DNA of 24,008 nt from JBFXAM01 sp050184295 (lineage in GTDB: Bacteria; Planctomycetota; Phycisphaerae; UBA1845; Fen-1342). Position numbers and translations under genes: made by a program. The stretch is from NCBI GenBank assembly GCA_050184295.1, contig JBFXAM010000068.1, positions 1 through 24,008 on the forward strand, given 5' to 3'. Positions 1 through 8,294 of this stretch are shown piece after piece; position 1 is the stretch's first letter; each line of letters opens with the position of its first letter. The notes under the pieces are model-generated. The model searched no databases, was not told the origin of the DNA, and was given only the letters and a program-made list of their open reading frames with translations.

Positions 1-655
1 CATATGCAATCGCGAACGCGATGTCGGCGCTGTCGCGCGTGATGGTCATGACTTCGATCTCGCCGGCGCCGCGCGGCGACGTGACGTACTCCGCCAGCGC
101 CTGCCCACCGGCTCCAAAGACCTGGAGCCGGCCGGTCTCGGTCTGGCTGAACGTGCCGCCGGCAAACGCGATGCTGACCGCCGACGCGTTCACGTCGAAC
201 ACCATCACGAGCCGCCGGTCGTCGTTGAAAAACGGAATGTTGAAGTGCCCGAAGACCCGCTGCCCGGTCGGCGCCAGCCCCTGCCCGTCGTCGGTCGCCG
301 TCACGTAGAACAGTTCCACGATTTCGTTCGTGTCGAGCGCGGTATACAGCCGCAAGTGCGGACTGATCAAAGTCAGATCGGTCTCGTGGGGAAAGTCGTC
401 CGGCTCGAGTTCGTAGCTCACCTCGACCGACGTTGGCGGCATGGGCGTGCCGCCGCCCGTCGTTCCGCCATGGGTCGAGGTCGGGATCCAAACCGGAAGC
501 TCTGTCGCACCGCCCGAATTCGCGCCACCCGCGGCCACCACCGTGTCGCTGCCTGGGGCAGTTTCCTGCGACGCCGGACAACCGCCGATCACCAGTGCGC
601 CGCAAGCGAACGCGACGGACGGCGCAATTACGCGGAGAAGGGTTGTGCAATGCAC
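1..655 (-). CDS. Putative lipoprotein of unknown function (3' end beyond window)
   Basis: The gene reads leftward off the window edge, leaving about 218 residues visible. I place the start at a GTG (653-655) because GGAG lies 7 nt upstream and a lipoprotein signal follows at once: a hydrophobic stretch to residue 25, then Ile-Gly-Gly-Cys with Cys26 as the likely lipidated residue. Residues of about 27-65 are a low-complexity Gly/Thr/Ser/Pro linker, which is typical behind a lipoprotein anchor. The rest looks like a beta-rich extracytoplasmic domain, for example the stretches LRLYTALDTNEIVELFYVTA and RRLVMVFDVNA. I do not recognise the family. Only 113 nt separate it from the next minus-strand gene upstream (769-2454), so the two could be co-transcribed. 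The plus-strand frames across this stretch are Arg/Pro-rich and look like shadows. Confidence 0.6.
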   Translation of the reverse strand, partial: MHCTTLLRVIAPSVAFACGALVIGGCPASQETAPGSDTVVAAGGANSGGATELPVWIPTSTHGGTTGGGTPMPPTSVEVSYELEPDDFPHETDLTLISPHLRLYTALDTNEIVELFYVTATDDGQGLAPTGQRVFGHFNIPFFNDDRRLVMVFDVNASAVSIAFAGGTFSQTETGRLQVFGAGGQALAEYVTSPRGAGEIEVMTITRDSADIAFAIAY

Positions 656-768
656 GGACAGACTCCGGGCCCACCAGGTCGACCACTCGGTCGCGCTGGC
701 GCTCTCTTCGGTCCGGACGGCGCGGAGCGTGAGTTGTCCAGGCCCCGGCGGGCGCGATTCGCTGTGAA

Positions 769-2454
769 TTAGCGCTCACGAGCCAGACGACTCCACGCCG
801 CGATCGCTTGCGGCCCCTCGCCGAACGCGTCGCGCCGGATGAACGTCACTGTCGCGGCGTCTTCCGCGAGCACCCGCCACGACCGATCGGAGCGCAGGAT
901 GCGGCAAAGCCGCTCGCGCCGCTCCAGCACAGCGGCTTCGATTCCGTACTCTGCGAACACCGCCTCCCAGCCGATCCCGCCCGCCGCGCGGTGGGCGCGC
1001 CACAGCACGTCGTCGCCGTACACGTCGGCGCGACTGTCGACGAACACGCGCAGGTGTTGCGCTCCACACCAGAGAACGTACGCCCCGGTGTTGTACGTCG
1101 TGAAAACGCGCACGTCGCGCCCCTTCGCTGCAAGCAGCGCCGCACCGCGAACCGGCTCGACACGCGAGTAGCGCTCGCGCACCGTCGTCGGATAAGACCA
1201 CAATCCCGCAAATACCCCCACCGCGCCCATACCGGCCGCTGCGGCACGCCGGGCCGCGCCTCCGCCCGCGACGCGCGTCGGCGCCGCGCGGGGGCCCATT
1301 GCCTCCGCCCCGACACCGCGTTCCGCCGGCGCTGCGCGACGCGCCGCAGCGCCCAGCACGCTGCCCAGCAGCGGAATCGCGCCAACCCACGCCAACGGGA
1401 TGTGCCGCGCGCCCGACAGCGCGAGCATGAGCAGTGCCGCGGACGTGAGCGCCGGTGCGAACGGGACGGCCCGGCGCGAGCGACCCAGCACGAGCAACAA
1501 CCCGCCGAGCAGCACGTACGCATGCACATCCGGAACGCTCGCGGAAAGCGCCTTCGGCGCCTGCCACTCCGCCACGTTTGCGTGTAGATACTTTAGTTTC
1601 ATCGTCAGCGCGAGATACTCGTAGTGCGTGATCTCGTGCGGCGTCACGAGCACCGCGACCGCCCCCAGCCCCACGCACGCCGCGAGCATTCGCAGTTCGA
1701 ATCGCCGTTCGCCCCACGCGCGCTCGACGAGCGCGTCGACGACGCGGCCGACGAACCAGATCAACATCACGCCCACGCCCATCACACACGCGCCGTGAAG
1801 CTGCGCCCATACGACGAAGAGCACGGGAATCGTCAGCAGAATCCGTCGGCCCGGCCGAATCGCGTGCGCCAGCAGCGCACCGAGCGTCAGGACCGTGAAA
1901 AGCAGCGAGAACACCTGCGGGCGCAAGCCGCGCGAGTTTCCAGCCGCGATCGCCAGCGCGGCGCAGACCAGGCAGGCGAGCACGGGGCTCACGTCGCTTC
2001 GACGAAGCATCTGGTATGCGCCGAGCACCGCCGCCGCGAAAACGAGAGCCATCAGCGCCTCGGTGGCGCGCGGACCGATCGTCGCCCACGCCGTGGACAC
2101 GAGCATGTCGAAGAGCCACGAATGTGGCACCCACGGCGCGCCGCCGCGCGTGATGCTGAACACGTCGATCGACGGCACGTCGCGTGTGGTTCGGATGAAA
2201 TCGCCGCCGGCCAGGTGAAACCACAGATCGGGATCGCGCGGGATCGGCATGAACCCGACCAGCACCGCGAGGGTCAGCACGAGCAGCGCCGCGAGCGAGC
2301 CTTCGGGGACCGGCCCCGCTCCACCCGGATCGAGCGCCGCGCCGAGCGGCGAACCCGCTGCGGCGGTGGCGCGCCGATCGCGCGCGACAGCGACCCCGCC
2401 CGCATCTGCGCCGGGGCGCTCGGTTTGTGGGTGCCGCGGCATGTCCATTCCCAT
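769..2454 (-). CDS. Polytopic integral membrane protein, possibly GT-C glycosyltransferase-like
   Basis: A 561-residue protein with about nine to eleven hydrophobic segments between residues 54 and 420. After TM1 comes an extracytoplasmic DPDLWFHLAGGDF motif (residues 74-86). An acidic/aromatic motif at this place is typical of polytopic GT-C-type glycosyltransferases and relatives, in which the Asp helps bind metal or lipid-phosphate sugar. The soluble C-terminus contains YNTGAYVLW (454-462) and FVDSRADVYGDD (471-482). I recall this combination from a widespread but poorly characterised bacterial membrane family. Enzymatic function is inference. The start is uncertain: ATGs stand at 2454, 2448 and 2442. 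The frame stays open further upstream, but that extension is Arg/Ser-rich and would run into the divergent M24 gene, so I rejected it. Confidence 0.7.
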   Translation of the reverse strand: MGMDMPRHPQTERPGADAGGVAVARDRRATAAAGSPLGAALDPGGAGPVPEGSLAALLVLTLAVLVGFMPIPRDPDLWFHLAGGDFIRTTRDVPSIDVFSITRGGAPWVPHSWLFDMLVSTAWATIGPRATEALMALVFAAAVLGAYQMLRRSDVSPVLACLVCAALAIAAGNSRGLRPQVFSLLFTVLTLGALLAHAIRPGRRILLTIPVLFVVWAQLHGACVMGVGVMLIWFVGRVVDALVERAWGERRFELRMLAACVGLGAVAVLVTPHEITHYEYLALTMKLKYLHANVAEWQAPKALSASVPDVHAYVLLGGLLLVLGRSRRAVPFAPALTSAALLMLALSGARHIPLAWVGAIPLLGSVLGAAARRAAPAERGVGAEAMGPRAAPTRVAGGGAARRAAAAGMGAVGVFAGLWSYPTTVRERYSRVEPVRGAALLAAKGRDVRVFTTYNTGAYVLWCGAQHLRVFVDSRADVYGDDVLWRAHRAAGGIGWEAVFAEYGIEAAVLERRERLCRILRSDRSWRVLAEDAATVTFIRRDAFGEGPQAIAAWSRLARER

Positions 2455-2632
2455 TCGATTGCGCAATTCCGGCGCGGCGCCGGTCCGCGCGCCGCCGGCG
2501 CGCAGCGCCTCCTGTGCGATTCTTCGGTCGCTCGCCGACGGACTTGACGATCGCGCCGACTCCAACGATGAATGGGGGGGACACGCCGATTCTGCGCCGC
2601 GCGGTCGGCCGCTCCGGGCACAGACGACGCCC

Positions 2633-2661
2633 CTGACGCGTGTGGGCGCCGCGGATATAGT
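2633..2661 (+). promoter_or_regulatory. Sigma70-type promoter of the M24 peptidase gene
   Basis: CTGACG (2633-2638) and TATAGT (2656-2661) are separated by 17 nt. They match the -35 and -10 consensus at 4 of 6 and 5 of 6 positions. The predicted transcript would start near 2668, giving a leader of about 35 nt that contains a GGGAGA ribosome-binding site just before the ATG at 2703. The element lies in the 248-nt divergent region shared with the membrane protein gene. Confidence 0.5.
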
Positions 2662-2702
2662 GAGCGCCACCGGCGTCGCACCCGGATTGGGAGACCTGCG
2701 CC

Positions 2703-3878
2703 ATGGACCTCGCCTCCGTTCAGCAGTACATGCGCGACGAGAAGATCGACGCCTGGTTGCTTTACGACTTCCGCGGGAGCAACAGCGTCTTCGCAAGGCT
2801 CCTACCCGAAAAGCACCACACCACGCGCCGCATTTTTCTCTTCATCCCCGCCACCGGCGAGCCCGTGTTGCTCACGCACGGCCTCGACGCGAACCAGTTC
2901 ACCCGCGCCGGCGTGCGGAGCGAACAGTATCTCTCCTGGCCGCAGCTGCGCGACTGGCTCGCCGCCACGCTCGCCGGCCGGAACCGCGTCGCGATGGAAT
3001 ACGCGCCGGGGTGCTCGCTGCCGGTCGTTTCGATGGTCGACGCCGGAACGGTCGAGCTGGTGCGCTCGCTCGGAGTCGAAGTGGTCTCGTCGGCCAACCT
3101 CATCCAGGTGCACGTGGCGCGCTGGTCGGCGGCCGCAGTCGGGCAGCATCGCGTCGCATCGAAGCAGGTCGACACGATCAAGGATGAGGCGTTCGCGCTC
3201 ATCCGCGAGCGGCTCGCGGCGGGACGCGACGTGCACGAGGTCGAGGTGCAGCAGTTCATTCTGAAGCGCTTCGAATCAGACGGGCTCGAAACCCCCGACC
3301 CGCCGATCGTCGCCGTCAACGCCCACAGCGGCGACCCGCACTTCGAGCCGTCGCCGAAAACCTCGGCGCCGATCCGCCGCGGCGACTGGGTGCTCATCGA
3401 CCTCTGGGCCCGCCGCCCCGGCGACGAGAACATCTTCAGCGACGTGACCTGGTGCGGCTTCGCGGGGCGCGACGTGCCGGCGGAGCATCGCCGCGTGTTC
3501 GACACCGTCCGCGCCGCGCGCGACGCGTCCGTCCAACGCGCCGTCGACGCGTGGACGCGGCGCGAGCGCCTGCAAGGCTGGCAGCTCGACGACGCCGCGC
3601 GAGACGTCATCGAACACGCCGGCTACGGCGAGTTCATCAAGCACCGCACCGGGCACAGCCTGAGCCCTGGACCGATGGTGCACGGCCTCGGCTTCAACCT
3701 CGACAACCTTGAAACGCACGACACCCGCGACGTGCTCGCGGGGCTTGGCTTCACCGTCGAGCCGGGCATCTACACGCCTTCGTTCGGCGTGCGGCTGGAG
3801 CTGAACATGTACGTGGATCCGACGGACGGTCCGGTGGTGACGTCGGGGCTGCAAAAGGACGTGATCCTGCTCGCATGA
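2703..3878 (+). CDS. M24 family metallopeptidase (Xaa-Pro aminopeptidase-like)
   Basis: A 391-residue cytoplasmic protein with the two-domain layout of aminopeptidase P/prolidase relatives: an N-terminal creatinase-like domain (about 1-150) and a C-terminal pita-bread catalytic domain (about 158-391). The five expected metal ligands are visible in order: Asp233 (VLIDLWA), Asp247 (FSDVTW), His318 (TGHSLS), Glu353 (TVEPGIY) and Glu366 (RLELNMYV). The family hydrolyses peptides next to proline, usually with two Mn or Co ions. The exact substrate cannot be read from sequence. It has no signal peptide. The ATG is supported by GGGAGA 8-9 nt upstream and a promoter at 2633-2661. The loop around the first Asp (WARRPGDENIFSD) is longer than in classical aminopeptidase P, where the spacing is about ten residues. 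It is transcribed alone and ends in a hairpin. Confidence 0.9.
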   Translation: MDLASVQQYMRDEKIDAWLLYDFRGSNSVFARLLPEKHHTTRRIFLFIPATGEPVLLTHGLDANQFTRAGVRSEQYLSWPQLRDWLAATLAGRNRVAMEYAPGCSLPVVSMVDAGTVELVRSLGVEVVSSANLIQVHVARWSAAAVGQHRVASKQVDTIKDEAFALIRERLAAGRDVHEVEVQQFILKRFESDGLETPDPPIVAVNAHSGDPHFEPSPKTSAPIRRGDWVLIDLWARRPGDENIFSDVTWCGFAGRDVPAEHRRVFDTVRAARDASVQRAVDAWTRRERLQGWQLDDAARDVIEHAGYGEFIKHRTGHSLSPGPMVHGLGFNLDNLETHDTRDVLAGLGFTVEPGIYTPSFGVRLELNMYVDPTDGPVVTSGLQKDVILLA

Positions 3879-3882
3879 GCGC

Positions 3883-3898
3883 GGGGCGGAGACGCCCC
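3883..3898 (+). terminator. GC hairpin after the M24 gene
   Basis: GGGGCG, a GAGA (GNRA) tetraloop and CGCCCC form a perfect 6-bp stem starting 4 nt after the stop codon. No clear T-tract follows, so it may stabilise the mRNA 3' end rather than terminate by itself. Confidence 0.4.
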
Positions 3899-4003
3899 CG
3901 GTCCGCGACGAAGTTTGATCCGTATCTCAATCCGAGCCCGAAGGGCTGAGAGTGCGAAGCCGGCGCCTGAGCGACACCGCCGGTTTGGCAGTGCGCTTCA
4001 AGG

Positions 4004-4026
4004 ATCCGAAATCCGCAATCCGCAAT
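4004..4026. repeat. Heptanucleotide tandem repeat, three copies
   Basis: ATCCGAA, ATCCGCA and ATCCGCA lie head to tail (4004-4024), followed by a partial AT. They sit in the 292-nt intergenic region between the convergent M24 and alaS genes, and the first copy differs at one base. The rest of 3879-4170 holds the M24 hairpin and a 12-bp palindrome (TCCCGTACGGGA, 4040-4051). I see no gene there. Confidence 0.6.
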
Positions 4027-4170
4027 GCCGCGAAGGAAATCCCGTACGGGAGCCCGCCGCGCCTCGTCGCGTGTCGCATGCCGCACGCCCAACGGCGGAC
4101 AGGAACCCCGTGCGAGAGCGCGCTGCACCCGATCCCGCATCCCAAGAGTCATGTATCCAAACGCGGGCGC

Positions 4171-7029
4171 TCACGCCAATCGTCCGAGGATCCACTCCCG
4201 CGCCGCCGTTAGCGCCTCGTCGATCTTGGCCGGGTTCTTGCCGCCCGCCTGTGCGAGCGTTGGCGGGCCACCGCCGCCGCCGTCCACCATGGGCGCGATC
4301 GCCTTCACCCAGTCACCCGCCTTGATGCCGCGCTTGATCAGGTCTTCCGTCACGCCGGCGATGAGGATGGCCTTGCCCGCGGGGTTGTCCTCCGACGGCG
4401 CCTGCCGCACGCCGAAGAACAGCGCCGCACTCTTGCACTTGCTCTTCACCAGGTCGGCGCCGTGCTTGAGCTGTTCGGCGGGTGCGTCCGGTATCTCGCC
4501 GATGACGATGGCCACTTCCCCGAGCCTTGCCGCGCTCGCGACGAGCGCCTCCACCGCGTCGCGAACGACGGGGATCGACTCGGCGGCCGATGACTTCAGT
4601 TGCTTCTTGATGCGCTCCTGAAGCTCCGCGACGATCTCCCGCAGCCGGTGCCGCCGCGTGAGCGTCATCGTCGCGCTTGCGAGCTGCGCTTGCAGCTTCG
4701 CGACGCCGTCGCTCCACCCCGCCGTCGGCCCCTTCAGCAGTGCTTCGGCGTCGCGCAGCGCGCGGTCGCCTTCGTCGCGCGCTCGCCGGGCGGCGTCGCC
4801 GGTGATCGCAACGAGCCGGCGAACACCCTTCGCGACGGCTTCCTCGTGCGTGACGGCGAAGTCGCCGATCTCGCCGGTCGCTTGCACGTGCGTGCCGCCG
4901 CAGAACTCGATCGAGAACCGCCGCCAGCGCGGATCGTCGGGGCGCTTCAGCAGCTCGCTCACCGGCGCACCGATCGACACGACGCGCACGACGTCGGGGT
5001 ATTTCTCGCCGAACACCGCCCGCAGCCCGTTGATCTTCAGCGCGTCGGCCTGCGGCGTCTCGGCCGCGTGGACGGACAGGTTCTGATGGATCTGCTCGCC
5101 GACGAGCGCCTCGATTTTCGCGAGTTCGTCGCCGCCGAGCGCCTTGGGATGTGAGAAGTCGAAGCGCGTCTTGTCGGGGTCGACGAGCGAACCCTTCTGC
5201 TGCACGTGCTCGCCGAGCGTCTCGCGCAGCGCCCAGTTCATGACGTGCGTCGCGGTGTGGTTCTTTCTTGTCTCGGCGCGGCGCGCGTCGACGCGCAGCT
5301 CCAGCCTGTCGCCGACGCGCAGCTCGCCGTGCACGAGCAGGCCGAGATGCGCGACGGTCTGGTCAAAGCGCTGCGTGGCCTCGATCTCGAACCGCGAACC
5401 CGGACCGAGGATCACGCCGCGGTCGCCGACCTGCCCCCCCTGCTCCGCGTAGAAGCAGGTGCGATCGAACACCAGCGCCGCAACCGCTCCGGTCACGAGC
5501 CCCGCGCCCCCTTCCAGCACGACCGGCGCGCCGTCCGCGCCGAACCGTACGACGCCGCGCAGCTCCGCCGACAACACGTCCTGTTCGTGCTTCGGGGAAT
5601 CGTCCGTCGCGCCGAACGGCGTCACGAGGTCGCCGCGCAGCTCTCCGTACGCCGCCGCCGCTCGTCCCGCGCCGCGCGCCCGCTCGCGCGCCTGATCCAT
5701 CAGCCGCTCGTATTCGCCGATGTCGACGCGCAGGCCGCGCTCGCTCGCCATGATCTCCGTCAGATCGATGGGAAAGCCGAAAGTGTCGTGCAGGCGAAAC
5801 GCGTCGGCGCCCTGGACTTCGCCGTGATGATCGCGGGCCGCGGTCTGCGCCGCGTCGTCGAACAGCGCGATGCCGCGGTCGAGCGTGCGAGCGAACGACG
5901 CCTCCTCCTCGCGAATCACGTCCGCGAGCTTCGCCGGATCGCGCTTCAGATGTGGAAACGGGGCCCCCAGCGACGCGGCCACCGCCGGAACAAGACGATG
6001 CAGGAACGGCGCGTGCATGCCGAGGTATTGCCAGCCGTAGCGCACCGCCCGCCGCAGAATCCGCCGCAGCACATAGCCGCGCCCCTCTTTGTCCGGCAGG
6101 CAGCCATCGCTGATCGCGAAGCACAGTGCGCGGATGTGATCGGCGATGACGCGATAGCTCGTGTCGATCATCGCGCTCTTCTCGAACGTCGCCCCCGGCA
6201 GCTTTCCCGAATACGGCGGGGCGCCGGTCGCGTCGCGGATCGCGGCGAAGAGCGGCGTAAACACGTCCGTGTCGTAGTTGCTGTCGCGACCCTGCACCAC
6301 CGACACGATCCGCTCGAAGCCCATACCCGTGTCGACGTGCTTGGCCGGCAGCGGCGTCAGCGAGCCGTCCGCGTTGCGGTTGAACTGGATGAACACCAGG
6401 TTCCAGATTTCCATCACCCGCGCGTCGCCCGCGTTCACCAGCGCCGCGCCGCTCTTGTCCGGCGTGCGGTCGATGTGCACCTCGCTGCACGGCCCGCACG
6501 GCCCGGTCTCGCCCATCTCCCAGAAGTTGTCCTTCATGCCGAACGGTTGCACGTGTCGTTCCGGCAACCCGGTGATTTCGCGCCAGAGGTCGCGCGACTC
6601 GACGTCGGGCGCGAGACCCTGCTTCTCGTCGCCGCCGAAGTACGTGGCGTGCAACCGGGCCGGCTCCAGCCCCCACACCCCGGTGAGCAGTTCCCACGCC
6701 CACGCGATCGCGTCGCGCTTGAAGTAGTCGCCGAACGACCAGTTGCCGAGCATCTCGAAGCAGGTGTGGTGATACGTGTCGCGGCCGACGTCGTCGAGAT
6801 CGTTGTGCTTGCCGCCGGCGCGGATGCACGGCTGCGTGTCGGCGCAGCGCGTGTAGGAGCGCCGCCCCGCGCCGAGGAACACGTCCTTGAACTGGTTCAT
6901 TCCCGCGTTGGTGAACAGCAGCGTCGGATCGTCATAGGGAATCACCGGCGAGGCCGGCACGATCGCGTGCCCGCGCTGGCGAAAGAACTCGAGAAAATCC
7001 TCGCGAATCTGTGCGGCCGAGCGCGTCAC
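4171..7029 (-). CDS. alaS: Alanine--tRNA ligase
   Basis: This class II synthetase charges tRNA-Ala in the cytoplasm. It is 952 residues, somewhat longer than the roughly 875 of the E. coli enzyme. The N-terminal aminoacylation domain shows LLFTNAGMNQFKD (about 38-50), QPCIRAGGKHNDLDDVG and HHTCFEMLGNWSFGDYFK. The editing domain carries the zinc ligands His591 and His595 (HTATH) and Cys710 and His714 (CGGTH). The C-terminal DHHA1-like domain contains the Gly-rich stretch DGGGGGPPTLAQAGG. The start is a GTG (7027-7029) with AAAGGGG 6 nt upstream. An in-frame ATG further upstream at 7461 would add 144 residues of Arg/Pro-rich sequence that does not resemble AlaRS, so I rejected it. All catalytic motifs appear intact. 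A long plus-strand frame across the gene is a high-GC shadow. Confidence 0.97.
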   Translation of the reverse strand: MTRSAAQIREDFLEFFRQRGHAIVPASPVIPYDDPTLLFTNAGMNQFKDVFLGAGRRSYTRCADTQPCIRAGGKHNDLDDVGRDTYHHTCFEMLGNWSFGDYFKRDAIAWAWELLTGVWGLEPARLHATYFGGDEKQGLAPDVESRDLWREITGLPERHVQPFGMKDNFWEMGETGPCGPCSEVHIDRTPDKSGAALVNAGDARVMEIWNLVFIQFNRNADGSLTPLPAKHVDTGMGFERIVSVVQGRDSNYDTDVFTPLFAAIRDATGAPPYSGKLPGATFEKSAMIDTSYRVIADHIRALCFAISDGCLPDKEGRGYVLRRILRRAVRYGWQYLGMHAPFLHRLVPAVAASLGAPFPHLKRDPAKLADVIREEEASFARTLDRGIALFDDAAQTAARDHHGEVQGADAFRLHDTFGFPIDLTEIMASERGLRVDIGEYERLMDQARERARGAGRAAAAYGELRGDLVTPFGATDDSPKHEQDVLSAELRGVVRFGADGAPVVLEGGAGLVTGAVAALVFDRTCFYAEQGGQVGDRGVILGPGSRFEIEATQRFDQTVAHLGLLVHGELRVGDRLELRVDARRAETRKNHTATHVMNWALRETLGEHVQQKGSLVDPDKTRFDFSHPKALGGDELAKIEALVGEQIHQNLSVHAAETPQADALKINGLRAVFGEKYPDVVRVVSIGAPVSELLKRPDDPRWRRFSIEFCGGTHVQATGEIGDFAVTHEEAVAKGVRRLVAITGDAARRARDEGDRALRDAEALLKGPTAGWSDGVAKLQAQLASATMTLTRRHRLREIVAELQERIKKQLKSSAAESIPVVRDAVEALVASAARLGEVAIVIGEIPDAPAEQLKHGADLVKSKCKSAALFFGVRQAPSEDNPAGKAILIAGVTEDLIKRGIKAGDWVKAIAPMVDGGGGGPPTLAQAGGKNPAKIDEALTAAREWILGRLA

Positions 7030-7537
7030 TCGCGGCCCCTTTCTGCTCTGACGAACGCTCCGTGCGGATCGTGAACAGCCGCGGCCGCTCGGCGCGCCAA
7101 ATCGCGCCCCGACCGGCCGAATTCGGGATTTTACGCGGAATCCCGCCTGGTCGCGACGGCTGCGGCGCCAGCGCCAGGGGGCGTCCCGCGGCTGCCGATC
7201 GGAACCCCGCGCGCCGAGCACGGGACCGGGCCCGCCGCTGGGCGCGGCGGGTTCCGATGCGCAGCCGATGCAGCCTGAAATGCGATGCAGTCCCTCATCA
7301 CCGCGGACGGAGCGCGGAGGGTTTGAGCGCAGCGCGAAGGACCGGGGCGCCCTGCTCGGCGGATCGCAGCGCGACGCGTGGAAGATCCAAGCGCGCCGCA
7401 CGGAGGAACCGAGCCGCAAGCGCGAGCGCGCGGGCACTACGTTCGACCATCGCTGCTGCATACGCCGACGCGAACGCCGAGAGACGCCCGCGCGATCGTG
7501 CTCGGGGCTGGGAGTCGCGGGTTGGCGCGGCGCCGGG
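7030..7537. other. 508-nt intergenic region upstream of alaS
   Basis: I see no convincing gene. On the minus strand a TAAAAT box (7128-7133) is a possible alaS -10 element, but the hexamer 17 nt before it is a poor -35. That box lies inside an inverted repeat, GGGATT (7125-7130) and AATCCC (7139-7144). Further out, CCCGCCGC (7231-7238) and GCGGCGGG (7244-7251) form an 8-bp stem with a 5-nt loop. A competing pair, GGAACCC (7201-7207) and GGGTTCC (7249-7255), overlaps it. A long 5' leader for alaS is possible but unproven. Confidence 0.4.
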
Positions 7538-8044
7538 TCAGACGGCGCGGCCGTACGTCAGCACGCACGCCCCACCCTCGCCGGGCGCGCAGTTCAGGTT
7601 CTGAAGCGTGAGCGTGCCATCGCCGTTCAGCGTGAAGCCGTGGCTCTCGCCGGCGGGATAGAGAATGGGCGTGCAGCCGAGCGGTCCGCACGACTCGGAC
7701 GGCTCGCCGTGCAGGATGTCGAGCCGCAGCAGCGCCTCGGACGAAAACACGCGGAAGGTGCCGAAGATGGTGATGAGCGAGCCGGCCGTGTAGAAGGTCT
7801 GCTGCTGAAACGAGCCATCGCTTTGAAGAATCAACTCAACCGACGCGGGCCCAAACAGCGGATCGACAAACGAGGTCCGCCACACGCCGACGAGCGCCGC
7901 CGGGTTGCCGCCGCCGGGCGTGCCGACGCCCGCGGTGTCCACGCCGGGACACCCGCCGGGCAGCGCGAGCAGCGTGACCGCGACAAGCAGCGCCCCGATG
8001 CGAACGGCGCCGCGCGCTTCGAACCGTGGCATGATCGTGTTCAC
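7538..8044 (-). CDS. Small putative lipoprotein of unknown function
   Basis: A 168-residue exported protein. The chosen start is GTG 8042-8044 because GGAGG lies exactly 7 nt upstream. An ATG four codons later (8032) is the alternative. A hydrophobic segment (about residues 15-29) leads to Leu-Pro-Gly-Gly-Cys, with Cys32 as the likely lipidated residue; the Pro at -3 departs from the classic lipobox. A short Gly/Thr linker follows. The mature domain of about 125 residues is beta-rich: VGVWRTSFVDP, SVELILQSDGSFQQQTFYT, GTFRVFSSEALLRLDI and FTLNGDGTLTLQNL. This 'value plus DGSF' pattern resembles small lipocalin-like domains that occur in many lipoproteins, but I cannot assign a family. Four further Cys residues near the C-terminus could form disulfides. 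It lies downstream of the S41 protease gene on the same strand. Confidence 0.7.
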   Translation of the reverse strand: MNTIMPRFEARGAVRIGALLVAVTLLALPGGCPGVDTAGVGTPGGGNPAALVGVWRTSFVDPLFGPASVELILQSDGSFQQQTFYTAGSLITIFGTFRVFSSEALLRLDILHGEPSESCGPLGCTPILYPAGESHGFTLNGDGTLTLQNLNCAPGEGGACVLTYGRAV

Positions 8045-8213
8045 CGCGAATCCTCCGGCAGCGGGCAATCGGCATGCGCCGCGCGGCAAATCCTGCGCGG
8101 CGCAATCGTCCGCCGTCGGGTTCATCGGCGAGGTCACCTCGGCGGTTTCGTAATCGCGCCGCTGGCGTGCTGGCGCGACAGTCGACTCTCGCCGGTACGC
8201 GAGGGCATCGAAG

Positions 8214-8288
8214 GCCCACGCGCTGACGCTCGCCGGTCGGATCACCCGCCCGGGTGCCCACGCGCTGATGTTCGGGGCTCGGATCCCG
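8214..8288. repeat. Imperfect direct repeat, two copies, 42-nt period
   Basis: The first copy (8214-8248) and the second (8256-8288) both begin GCCCACGCGCTGA and both contain a GGATC near their ends. They lie in the gap between the S41 protease stop and the small lipoprotein start. Read on the minus strand each copy contains a CAGCGCGTGGGC core. I recall similar 'AGCGTCAGCG'-type words as dispersed repeats in planctomycete genomes, but that is memory, not a comparison made here. Confidence 0.5.
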
Positions 8289-8294
8289 CGCGCT

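Noticed and set aside
2455..2796. N-terminal extension of the membrane protein to 2796
   Set aside because: It is Arg/Ser-rich, would overlap the well-supported M24 gene start, and has no relation to the hydrophobic protein that follows.
4004..4026. Possible CRISPR-like array
   Set aside because: The units are only 7 nt, contiguous and without spacers. The same holds for 23684-23706.
5206..7074. Long plus-strand open frame opposite alaS
   Set aside because: Its translation is rich in Arg, Ala and His without domain motifs, and it is exactly opposite a complete alaS. It is the usual shadow in GC-rich DNA.
7032..7461. N-terminal extension of alaS to ATG 7461
   Set aside because: The 144 extra residues are Arg/Pro-rich and not AlaRS-like, whereas GTG 7029 has a strong SD and opens straight into the conserved N-terminus.
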